In this document: one piece after another, positions 1 through 5,832 of the stretch
How positions within the stretch are numbered: position 1 is the stretch's first letter
Layout of the letters: the number at the start of each line of letters is the position of its first letter
Origin: Burkholderiales bacterium
Lineage (GTDB): Bacteria > Pseudomonadota > Gammaproteobacteria > Burkholderiales > SG8-39
NCBI GenBank assembly: GCA_025929745.1
Contig: JAICPQ010000178.1
Span: 1-5,887 of the forward strand
Direction of reading: 5' to 3'
DNA: 5,887 nt
Translations under genes and position numbers: made by a program
The notes under the pieces: model-generated
The model's database searches: none
What the model saw: only the letters and a program-made list of their open reading frames with translations
What the model was told of the DNA's origin: nothing

Positions 1-79
1 CGTGCGTCGCGGTAATGGTGTCCTGCGCCGCGGCCGGAAGCGCGATCAGCGCCGCGGCGAGCGGATACAGCTTCTTCAT
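1..79 (-). CDS. Exported protein, N-terminal fragment (signal peptide)
   Basis: This is the 5' end of a minus-strand gene that runs off the left edge; only 26 codons are visible. The ATG is the complement of 77-79 and is preceded by a strong GGAGGAGG Shine-Dalgarno. The translation begins MKKLYPLAAALIALPAAAQ and continues DTITATH. This is a typical Sec signal peptide: two lysines, a hydrophobic Ala/Leu core and an A-A-A cleavage site, probably cut before Gln19. The mature protein would therefore lie in the periplasm or outer membrane. Too little remains to name the family. Because it diverges from a catabolic operon, a periplasmic substrate-binding protein is a reasonable guess. The start of the mature part (QDTIT) would also fit an outer-membrane receptor. 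The reading frame is secure; the function is unknown. Confidence 0.75.
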   Translation of the reverse strand, partial: MKKLYPLAAALIALPAAAQDTITATH

Positions 80-105
80 GGGATCCTCCTCCCGTTGTCC
101 TGGCG
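80..105. other. Very short divergent intergenic region
   Basis: Only 26 bp separate the two divergent start codons if the ligase starts at GTG 106, or 53 bp if it starts at GTG 133. The gap is largely taken up by the minus-strand Shine-Dalgarno. I see no convincing -35/-10 pair or palindromic operator for either direction. At least one of the two promoters must overlap coding sequence. Confidence 0.5.
85..92 (-). promoter_or_regulatory. Strong ribosome binding site of the minus-strand exported protein
   Basis: The complement reads GGAGGAGG, five bases before the ATG whose complement is 77-79. It is the best Shine-Dalgarno in the window and fixes the start of the signal-peptide gene. It lies in the short divergent gap, so the promoter of that gene must lie further right, probably inside the first codons of the acyl-CoA ligase gene. 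Confidence 0.75.
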
Positions 106-1599
106 GTGCGGGCCATCTTACCATCTGGTCCAGTGACGACGGTCTTCACCGCCTTCGAGCGAACCGCCGCGGCGCACGGCGGCAAGCCGTTCCTCGAGAT
201 GCCGGCGTGGCGCGTACGCCTCACGTACGCCGACGCCGCCACCCAGGTTTCCGCCATCGCGAAGCGCTACCGTTCGCGCGGCTTCGGCCCGGGCCATCGT
301 GTCGCGCTCAAGCTCGAGACGCGCCCCGAGTTCCTGCTTCACTTCCTCGCGCTCAACTCAATCGGCGTCGCCGTCCTGCCGCTCAATCCCGACTACCGGA
401 CGGCCGAGCTCGAATATGTTCTGGCGCACAGCGAAGCGTCGGCGGTGGTCAGCGCGCAGGAGCTCGATGACCCTCCGTCGCCCGGCAAGCCGGTCGGCGC
501 GGCCGAATGCGCGCTGCTTTATACCTCCGGGACCACCGGCAAGCCGAAGGGCTGCCTGCTTAGCAACGATTATTTCTTGAACGTAGGCCAGCGCTATCTC
601 AACGAAGGCGGCCTGTGCGCCGTGCGCTTCGGCGAGGAGCGGCTCATCACGCCGCTGCCCCTTTTCCATATGAACGCGCTTGCGGTATCGACCACCGCGA
701 TGATTCTCTCCGCGGGCTGCCTGATCCAGCTCGACCGCTTCCACCCGCGCAGCTGGTGGCGCGACGTCGCCGAATCGGGCGCAACGATCGTGCATTACCT
801 CGGGGTCATGCCCGCGATCCTCCTCGGCCTGCCGGGCGAGGAGATGCATCGCGTGCGCTTCGGCTACGGTGCGAACGCGAATCCCAAGGACCACGCGGCA
901 TTCGAGGCGCGCTTCGGTTTCCCGCTGATCGAAGCCTGGGCCATGACCGAAACCGGCGGCGGCGCCCTGATCGCCGCGAGCCGCGAGCCGCGCCATGTCG
1001 GCACGCGCTGCATCGGGTTTCCGCGCCCCGAGCTCGACACCCGCATCGACGAGAGCGGCGAGCTCCTCGTGCGCCAGAAGGGCGCCCAACCGCGCCGGGG
1101 TTTCTTTTCGGGCTACCTGAAGGACGATGCGGCAACCGAGCAGGCCTGGCGCGACGGCTGGTTCCACACCGGCGATGCGGTGCGCCGCGGCCCGGACGGG
1201 GCGCTCCACTTCGTCGATCGCCTGAAGAACATCATCCGCCGCGCCGGCGAGAACATCGCAGCGCTCGAGGTCGAAGCCGCCCTCGCCGGCCATCCTGCCA
1301 TCAGCCAGGTCGCGGTCATTGCGGTGCCCGACTCCACGCGCGACGAAGAAGTCATGGCATGTGTGGTCCTGAGCTCAGGCCACGCCTCAGCGCGCGAAAC
1401 CGCGGTCGCGATCCAGGACTGGTGCTTAGAGCGCCTGGCGTACTTCAAGGCGCCGGGCCACGTGGTCTTCGTCGAGGCGCTTCCCACCACCGCCACGAAC
1501 AAGGTGCAAAAGGCGAAGCTCGCCGATTTCGCCTTCAGCGCGGCCGATTCCTTCGACCTGCGTGAGCGCAAAAAGAGAACAGCCGCGAAAAGCGTATGA
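106..1599 (+). CDS. AMP-dependent acyl-CoA ligase (ANL superfamily, CaiC-like)
   Basis: This cytoplasmic enzyme would activate a carboxylic acid with ATP and CoA to an acyl-CoA, via an acyl-adenylate. Numbered from GTG 106 (497 aa), the ANL motifs are: P-loop YTSGTTGKPKG at 139-149; adenylate-binding AWAMTETGG at 277-285; GWFHTGD at 351-357; the hinge DRLKNIIRRAGENI at 371-384; and the A10 motif PTTATNKVQK at 460-469 with the expected catalytic Lys466. A10 carries Asn465 where most relatives have Gly. The stretch between the HSEA element (109-112) and the P-loop is short, about 26 residues, so the protein is a little shorter than the usual 510-550. The start is uncertain: neither GTG 106 nor GTG 133 has a clear Shine-Dalgarno, and GTG 133 (TTVFTAFERT) looks like the usual family N-terminus. 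It is the first gene of the operon and overlaps the thiolase-like gene by 38 bp. The acid substrate cannot be inferred. Confidence 0.93.
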   Translation: MRAILPSGPVTTVFTAFERTAAAHGGKPFLEMPAWRVRLTYADAATQVSAIAKRYRSRGFGPGHRVALKLETRPEFLLHFLALNSIGVAVLPLNPDYRTAELEYVLAHSEASAVVSAQELDDPPSPGKPVGAAECALLYTSGTTGKPKGCLLSNDYFLNVGQRYLNEGGLCAVRFGEERLITPLPLFHMNALAVSTTAMILSAGCLIQLDRFHPRSWWRDVAESGATIVHYLGVMPAILLGLPGEEMHRVRFGYGANANPKDHAAFEARFGFPLIEAWAMTETGGGALIAASREPRHVGTRCIGFPRPELDTRIDESGELLVRQKGAQPRRGFFSGYLKDDAATEQAWRDGWFHTGDAVRRGPDGALHFVDRLKNIIRRAGENIAALEVEAALAGHPAISQVAVIAVPDSTRDEEVMACVVLSSGHASARETAVAIQDWCLERLAYFKAPGHVVFVEALPTTATNKVQKAKLADFAFSAADSFDLRERKKRTAAKSV

Positions 1600-2749
1600 C
1601 GGCGTAGTGCTCGCGGCGCCGGTCACGGTGCCCTACGTTCGCTATTCCATCCGCGCCGCGCACTGGTGGCTCGCGCGCACGTTCAGCGCTTTGTTGGAGG
1701 CTGCGCGCCTGCGGAAGGATGAAATCGATGGGCTCACCGTCTCCAGCTTCACCCTCGCACCGGATACCGCGATCGGCCTCACCCAGCATCTCGGCGTCTC
1801 GCCGCGCTGGCTTGACCACATTCCGCTTGGCGGCGCGAGCGGAGTGGTGGCGCTGCGACGCGCCGCGCGCGCGGTGCAGGCGGGCGATGCGGACATCGTG
1901 GCGTGCATCGGCGGCGATACCAATCACGTGGATTCGTTCCGCCTGACGCTGGCGAATTTCAGCCAGTTCGCGCGCGACGCGGTTTATCCGTACGGTGCAG
2001 GGGGACCGAATGCGAGCTTCGCCTTTCTCACCGCGCACTACATGCAGCGCCACGGCGCGACGCGCGAGGACTTCGGCAAGCTCTGCGTCGCGCAGCGCGC
2101 GAACGCGCTCAAGTATCCGCACGCGCTCTTCAAGAAGCCGCTCAGCATGGAGGATTACCTCGCGGCGCGCCCGATCGCCGAGCCGCTCCACCTTTTCGAT
2201 TGCGTCATGCCTTGCGCCGGCGCCGAAGGATTTCTCGTCCTGGCGGAGGACCGCGCGCGTTCGCTGGGGTTGCCGTTCGTTCGTCTCCAAGGCACGATCG
2301 AGCGCCATAACGCGTTCGCTTCCGACCCGGTCCAGATGCGCGCCGGCTGGGCACTCGACCGGGACGACCTTTACGCACAGGCGGGCTGCAAGCCCGGCGA
2401 CATCGACTTCGTCCAGACCTACGACGACTATCCGGTGATCTCGCTCATGCAACTGGAGGACCTGGGCTTCTGCGAGAAGGGCGAAGGACCGGCGTTCGTG
2501 CGCAAGCACAGCTTCACCCACGACGGCAGCTTTCCGCTCAATACGTCAGGAGGCCAGCTTTCGGTCGGCCAGGCGGGCGCCGGGGGCGGATTCCTCGGCA
2601 TGGTCGAGGCCATCCGCCAGCTCAGCGGCCACGCGGGAGCGCGCGCGGTCAAGGACGCGAAACTGGGTCTCGTAAGCGGCTTCGGCATGATCAACTACGA
2701 CCGGGGCCTTGGCTCCGGAGCGGCGATCCTTGCAGCGTCCCAAGCGTAA
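1562..2749 (+). CDS. Thiolase-fold protein of the SCP-x/Ltp2 (non-decarboxylating, Cys-less) type
   Basis: This 395-aa protein has the thiolase fold and acts on acyl-CoA in the cytoplasm, probably as a complex with the DUF35 protein encoded next. Recognisable elements are the nucleophile-loop region GGASG at 90-94, GDADIVACIGGD at 108-119, DCVMPCAGAEGFLVL at 213-227, QTYDDYP at 285-291 and the C-terminal NTSGG at 327-331 followed by GQAGAGGG at 336-343. Classical thiolases have Cys in the first loop, GHP in the C-terminal loop and a second Cys near the end. Here these are Ala/Ser, GQA and no Cys, so ordinary Cys-dependent thiolysis is not expected. Cys-less relatives paired with DUF35 proteins include Ltp2, a retro-aldolase of steroid side-chain degradation. 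Tyrosines 287, 290 and 379 are possible catalytic residues. GTG 1562 is the only upstream start that retains the N-terminal strand; it has no obvious Shine-Dalgarno, so coupling to the ligase is likely. The exact reaction is unknown. Confidence 0.9.
   Translation: MSAKREQPRKAYDGVVLAAPVTVPYVRYSIRAAHWWLARTFSALLEAARLRKDEIDGLTVSSFTLAPDTAIGLTQHLGVSPRWLDHIPLGGASGVVALRRAARAVQAGDADIVACIGGDTNHVDSFRLTLANFSQFARDAVYPYGAGGPNASFAFLTAHYMQRHGATREDFGKLCVAQRANALKYPHALFKKPLSMEDYLAARPIAEPLHLFDCVMPCAGAEGFLVLAEDRARSLGLPFVRLQGTIERHNAFASDPVQMRAGWALDRDDLYAQAGCKPGDIDFVQTYDDYPVISLMQLEDLGFCEKGEGPAFVRKHSFTHDGSFPLNTSGGQLSVGQAGAGGGFLGMVEAIRQLSGHAGARAVKDAKLGLVSGFGMINYDRGLGSGAAILAASQA
2717..2720 (+). promoter_or_regulatory. 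Ribosome binding site deciding the TTG start of the DUF35-SDR gene
   Basis: GGAG lies nine bases before TTG 2730, inside the end of the thiolase-like gene. The alternative TTG at 2709 has only a G-run two bases upstream, so 2730 is preferred. No ATG or GTG occurs in frame before the zinc ribbon. Confidence 0.5.
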
Positions 2750-3953
2750 GAACCCTGTCCTTCGCACGCGGCTGCCGACGCTTCCGCCGGCGGCGCGCAG
2801 CCGCGTCGCGCTCGGCCTCACCGCGGCGGCGGCGCTCGGGCGCTTCGAGCTGCAGCAATGCCGCGACTGCGGCACGGTGCAATACCCGCCGCGCGAGGCA
2901 TGCCAGAAGTGCCTCTCGGTCAGGCTCGACTGGAAACCACAGCCGACCGGCGGCGAGCTCATCGCGCAAACGGTGCTTCATCACAGCAACGACCTTTTCT
3001 TCCGCGAGCGCCTGCCGTGGCGCCTGGGACTGGTGAAGCTCGACTGCGGCCCCACTGTGGTGGCGCACCTGCACGCAGGAGCGCTGGAGAAAGTCAGAGT
3101 TCGGGCGATGCTCGACCGCGCCGGGCAGGCGGTCATCGTAGCGCTGCCCCAGAAGGAGAATGGCGACATGGCAGACGACCGGCAGTTGCGTGAATTTACC
3201 TGCGACCCGCGCAATCGCAAGATCCTGATCACCGATGGCAAGACCGCCGTGGGCCAGGCGCTCGTCCAGGGGTTTGCAAAAAGCGCGGCCGAAATCATCT
3301 GGGTGGGCTACGCCGAGCCATGGAAGAAGTTCGCCGGCTTCGACGAGCTCGAGAAGATTCCCCAGGTCACGCTCATGCCGCTCGACGTCACCGACTCGAA
3401 AAACGTGAAAGAGCTCGCCGCCGAAATCGCCGGCAAGGTCGACATCGTCGTCAATAATGCCGAGCATCACCGCACCTTCGGCATCTCGAGCCGCCAGGGT
3501 GTGGAGACCGCCCGGGCCGAGATGGACGTCAACTACCTCGGACTGCTGCGCCTCGCCCAGGAGTTCGGTCCGGCGATGCGCGCGCGCGGCGCCGATGGCG
3601 CCGCCAGCGCGGTGGCGTGGGTCAACCTTCTTTCCGTCTACGCGCTCGCCAACTTTCCGCCGCATGGCACCTTCTCGGCATCGAAGGCCGCCGCGCACTC
3701 CCTCGCGCAGTGCCTGCGCGCGGAGATGCGACCGGCCGGCGTGCGCGTGGTCAACGTCTTCCCCGGCCCGATCGACGACGAGTGGAACCAGCTCCTGCCG
3801 CCGCCGAAGATCGCGCCGGCCGCCCTCGCGAAGAGCATCGTCGCGGCGCTGTGCGAAGGCATCGAGGACGTCTACCCCGGCGACGTGGCGCAGGAATGGC
3901 TCGAGCGCTGGCGCGATAATCCGAAAGCATTGGAGCGCGAAATTTCGGCATGA
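2730..3953 (+). CDS. DUF35 zinc-ribbon/OB-fold protein fused to an SDR-family domain
   Basis: This two-domain protein is 407 aa from TTG 2730. Residues about 15-140 are a DUF35 domain: a rubredoxin-like zinc ribbon with C44, C47, C58 and C61 (CRDC and CQKC), then an OB-fold ending near VIVALP. DUF35 proteins bind thiolase-fold partners and help hold the acyl-CoA, and the thiolase-like gene is directly upstream. Residues about 160-407 are a Rossmann-fold SDR domain: nucleotide-loop region TDGKTAVG (168-175), NNAE (242-245), and the tetrad positions Asn268, Ser302, Phe315 and Lys319. The usual TGxxxGxG has lost its first Gly, NNAG has become NNAE, and the catalytic Tyr is Phe (codon 3672-3674, TTC). 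The SDR half may thus be inactive or structural. An internal Shine-Dalgarno and ATG at 3168 sits at the junction. The alternative start TTG 2709 adds seven residues. The domains are secure; the activity is not. Confidence 0.88.
   Translation: MQRPKRKNPVLRTRLPTLPPAARSRVALGLTAAAALGRFELQQCRDCGTVQYPPREACQKCLSVRLDWKPQPTGGELIAQTVLHHSNDLFFRERLPWRLGLVKLDCGPTVVAHLHAGALEKVRVRAMLDRAGQAVIVALPQKENGDMADDRQLREFTCDPRNRKILITDGKTAVGQALVQGFAKSAAEIIWVGYAEPWKKFAGFDELEKIPQVTLMPLDVTDSKNVKELAAEIAGKVDIVVNNAEHHRTFGISSRQGVETARAEMDVNYLGLLRLAQEFGPAMRARGADGAASAVAWVNLLSVYALANFPPHGTFSASKAAAHSLAQCLRAEMRPAGVRVVNVFPGPIDDEWNQLLPPPKIAPAALAKSIVAALCEGIEDVYPGDVAQEWLERWRDNPKALEREISA
3153..3170 (+). promoter_or_regulatory. Possible internal ribosome binding site and start at the DUF35/SDR junction
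   Basis: AAGGAG at 3153-3158 stands nine bases before an in-frame ATG at 3168 (residue 147 of the fusion protein). The ATG lies in the linker between the OB-fold and the SDR domain, about 20 residues before the first SDR strand. Initiation here would give a free 261-aa SDR, a normal length for that family. It may be a relic of a separate SDR gene that fused with the DUF35 gene, or a working second start. This is inferred from sequence only. Confidence 0.45.
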
Positions 3954-4726
3954 ACGTCCTCTCCCAGTTGGTCGAAGCGTTTTCGAGCGGCAAGATCCGG
4001 GTCGTCGACCTCACGCAGACGCTGGCGCCCGAATTCCCCAGCATTTCGCTGCCGCCGGAGATGGGCCAGGCCTGGCCATTCCGCATCGAGGAGGTGTCGC
4101 GCTACGACGAGCGCGGACCGGCGTGGTACTGGAACAACTTCTCTTGTGGCGAGCACACGGGTACCCACTTCGACGCGCCGATCCACTGGATCTCCGGCAA
4201 GGATCTGCCGCACAACGCGACCGATAGCATTCCCCCCGATCGCTTCATCGGACCGGGATGCGTGATCGACTGCACCAAGGAAGCCGCGGCGAATCCGGAC
4301 TTCCTGCTGACCAAGCCGTTCCTCCTCGAATGGGAGAAGAAGCACGGGCGCATACCGCCCAGAGCGTGGGTGCTCATGCGCACCGACTGGTCCAAGCGCG
4401 AAGATCCGGTGGCGTACCAGAACTACGACGACGAAGGACAACATACGCCCGGCCCGGATGTCGACGCCGTGAAGTTCCTCGTCGCTGAGCGCGACGTGCT
4501 CGGCTTCGGCACGGAGTCGATCGGCACCGATGCCGGCCAGGCCTATCACCTGCGCCCGCCCTACCCGTGCCATTACTACATGCACGGGGCCGGCCGCTAC
4601 GGCCTGCAGTGCCTCACCAACCTCGACCAATTGCCGCCGACCGGCGCGGTGGTCATCGCCGCGCCACTCAAGATCCGTAATGGCAGCGGCTCGCCATTAA
4701 GGGTTCTCGCGCTCATCCATGACTGA
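3950..4726 (+). CDS. Cyclase family protein (PF04199; kynurenine-formamidase-like metal hydrolase)
   Basis: This 258-aa protein belongs to the cyclase/formamidase-like fold, whose members are metal-dependent hydrolases of amides, lactones or cyclic ketones (kynurenine formamidase KynB, isatin hydrolase). The family metal motif HTGTHFDAPIHW is at 69-80, with His69, His73 and Asp75 as expected ligands and His79 also present. The C-terminal half carries GTDAGQAYH (192-200), MHGAGRYGLQCL (211-222) and PLKIRNGSGSPLRVLAL (239-255). Where KynB-like proteins usually have an L-E-N-L element, this one reads L-Q-C-L (219-222), so the Glu often used as a metal ligand seems to be Gln220. There is no signal peptide, so it should be cytoplasmic. 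The ATG overlaps the stop of the upstream gene as ATGA, typical of translational coupling. It might open a ring or hydrolyse an amide in the pathway; the substrate is unknown. Confidence 0.9.
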   Translation: MNVLSQLVEAFSSGKIRVVDLTQTLAPEFPSISLPPEMGQAWPFRIEEVSRYDERGPAWYWNNFSCGEHTGTHFDAPIHWISGKDLPHNATDSIPPDRFIGPGCVIDCTKEAAANPDFLLTKPFLLEWEKKHGRIPPRAWVLMRTDWSKREDPVAYQNYDDEGQHTPGPDVDAVKFLVAERDVLGFGTESIGTDAGQAYHLRPPYPCHYYMHGAGRYGLQCLTNLDQLPPTGAVVIAAPLKIRNGSGSPLRVLALIHD

Positions 4727-5486
4727 AAAATTCAAGATCTGGTTCCAGGGCGCGACCGACCGCGTTCATATGGCGCCGTACATCGCCAAGGTCGAGGCGC
4801 ATCTCAAGGCGATCCTCGACCCGGAGTTCTCCGCCACCTTCCACACCACGACACCACCGGCAACGACGACGCACGCGATCACCGAGTTCCGCATCGCGCG
4901 CAACCTGATCCGCAATGCCGTGGAGGCGGAGCGCCAGGGCTACGCGGCCATGGCGATCACGCATTTTCAGGACGCGGGCCTCATGGAGGTGAAGTCGGTC
5001 GTCGACTTCCCCGTGCTGGGCCTCGGCGAGACCACGCTCTTTCACGCATGCACGCTCGGTCGCAAGCTCGGCCTCGTCACCATCAACCCCGTGTTCATCC
5101 CCTGGCACGAGGAGCAGGTCATTCGCTACGGCCTCCAACAGCGCGTGGTCGGCGTGCGCGCGGTGAACGCGACGGTGAAGGACTTCATCGACGCTTTCGC
5201 CGACCAGGGCGCCTACGACGCGCTCTATCCAAAGTGGGAGCGCGAGTGCCGGGCGCTCCTCGACGCAGGCGCCGATGTCATCGTCCCGGCCGGGGGCCTG
5301 CCGATGATGCTCTACGGCGGCAAGCTCTTCGAAGGCGCGCCGGTGGTGAACGGCGTGACGCTGATCGCGAAGAGCGCGGAGATGGCCATCAAGCTGCGCA
5401 AGCTCGGTGTCGGCCAGGTCAGCCGGCGCTCGAACCTCGTGAAACCGCCCGACAAGGCGCTGAAGGAATTCCTTGAACAAGGCTGA
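4719..5486 (+). CDS. Asp/Glu/hydantoin racemase-superfamily protein lacking the catalytic cysteines
   Basis: This 255-aa protein resembles the Asp/Glu/hydantoin racemase superfamily (PF01177), which includes hydantoin racemase, maleate isomerase and arylmalonate decarboxylase. The two lobes are visible. The first has the loop AITHFQDAGL at 79-88, matching the usual GCFxDPG region. The second has DAGADVIVPAGGLP at 182-195, matching the usual VLGCAGM region. Both positions that normally hold the catalytic Cys pair are changed, to Thr81/His82 and Ala191/Gly192. The only cysteines, Cys111 and Cys177, lie elsewhere. A two-base racemase mechanism with cysteines is therefore unlikely; another acid/base chemistry or a binding role is possible. 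No signal peptide is seen. The ATG at 4719 overlaps the cyclase stop by 8 bp, and only a weak AAGGG at 4699-4703 precedes it. Assignment to the fold is good; function is open. Confidence 0.82.
   Translation: MTEKFKIWFQGATDRVHMAPYIAKVEAHLKAILDPEFSATFHTTTPPATTTHAITEFRIARNLIRNAVEAERQGYAAMAITHFQDAGLMEVKSVVDFPVLGLGETTLFHACTLGRKLGLVTINPVFIPWHEEQVIRYGLQQRVVGVRAVNATVKDFIDAFADQGAYDALYPKWERECRALLDAGADVIVPAGGLPMMLYGGKLFEGAPVVNGVTLIAKSAEMAIKLRKLGVGQVSRRSNLVKPPDKALKEFLEQG
5463..5467 (+). promoter_or_regulatory. Ribosome binding site supporting the TTG start of the SnoaL-like gene
   Basis: AAGGA lies five bases before TTG 5473. No ATG or GTG lies in frame nearby, and the TTG start gives a complete SnoaL-like N-terminal helix, so the unusual start is well supported. 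Confidence 0.6.
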
Positions 5487-5832
5487 AGAGATCGTCCGGC
5501 AGTATCTCGCCGCGATGGAGCGACGCGATCTCCCCGCCGCGCGGGCGCTGCTCGCCCCCGGCTTTCACATGGTGTTTCCCGGCGCTCGGCGGTTCGACAC
5601 GCTGGAAGCGCTCGTCGAGTGGGCCAGAGGGCGGTACCGCTCTGCGCGCAAGACGTACGACCGCTACGAGACCTGCGGCGACGCAGTTTATTGCTATGGC
5701 ACCCTGCAGGGCGAGCTGCTGGACGGTTCGCCCTACTCCGGCATCCGCTTTATCGACCGTTTCACCGTACGCGACGGCAAGCTCGCCGACCAGAATGTCT
5801 GGAACGACATGGCGGAAGTACTGCGCCGGTGA
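5473..5832 (+). CDS. SnoaL/NTF2-like small protein
   Basis: This 119-aa protein has the length and pattern of the NTF2/SnoaL-like alpha+beta cone fold: an N-terminal helix IVRQYLAAMERRDLPAARALLAPGF (residues 7-31), a strand HMVFPGARRF, a second helix TLEALVEWARGRY, and antiparallel strands ending in RFIDRFTVRDGKLADQNVWNDMAEVL. Members form small dimeric pockets and act as cyclases, isomerases, hydratases or dehydratases, or only bind ligands; no catalytic residue can be named with confidence. His32 and Asp95 are pocket candidates by position only. It is cytoplasmic, with no signal peptide. The start is TTG, overlapping the racemase-like gene by 14 bp, and the stop shares one base with the next ATG. 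Its place in the operon suggests it acts on a pathway intermediate. Confidence 0.85.
   Translation: MNKAEEIVRQYLAAMERRDLPAARALLAPGFHMVFPGARRFDTLEALVEWARGRYRSARKTYDRYETCGDAVYCYGTLQGELLDGSPYSGIRFIDRFTVRDGKLADQNVWNDMAEVLRR

Noticed and set aside
15..470. Plus-strand open frame of 151 codons across the divergent gap
   Set aside because: It overlaps the well-supported signal-peptide gene and the ligase start in other frames and is Arg/Ala/Pro-rich without any motif.
358..1293. Long minus-strand open frame (311 codons) opposite the ligase gene
   Set aside because: The plus frame carries all the ANL motifs. The antisense translation is Arg/Ala-rich, has no recognisable domain, and is expected by chance in GC-rich DNA.
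1535..2521. Minus-strand open frame of 328 codons opposite the thiolase-like gene
   Set aside because: It is a shadow frame with low-complexity, charged composition, no domain and no Shine-Dalgarno; the plus-strand thiolase fold is clear.
2691..3698. Minus-strand open frame of 335 codons opposite the DUF35-SDR gene
   Set aside because: The plus strand has zinc-ribbon cysteines and SDR motifs in one frame; the antisense product has no recognisable features.
2730..3953. Possibility that the DUF35-SDR fusion is a sequencing artefact or a broken gene
   Set aside because: The frame is continuous, the codon pattern is even on both sides of the junction, and both domains are full length. Altered SDR residues alone do not indicate decay.
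4713..5480. Minus-strand open frame covering almost exactly the racemase-like gene
   Set aside because: The matching length comes from codon bias in GC-rich DNA. The translation is rich in Arg, Asp, Glu and Val with no domain, whereas the plus frame aligns with the racemase superfamily.
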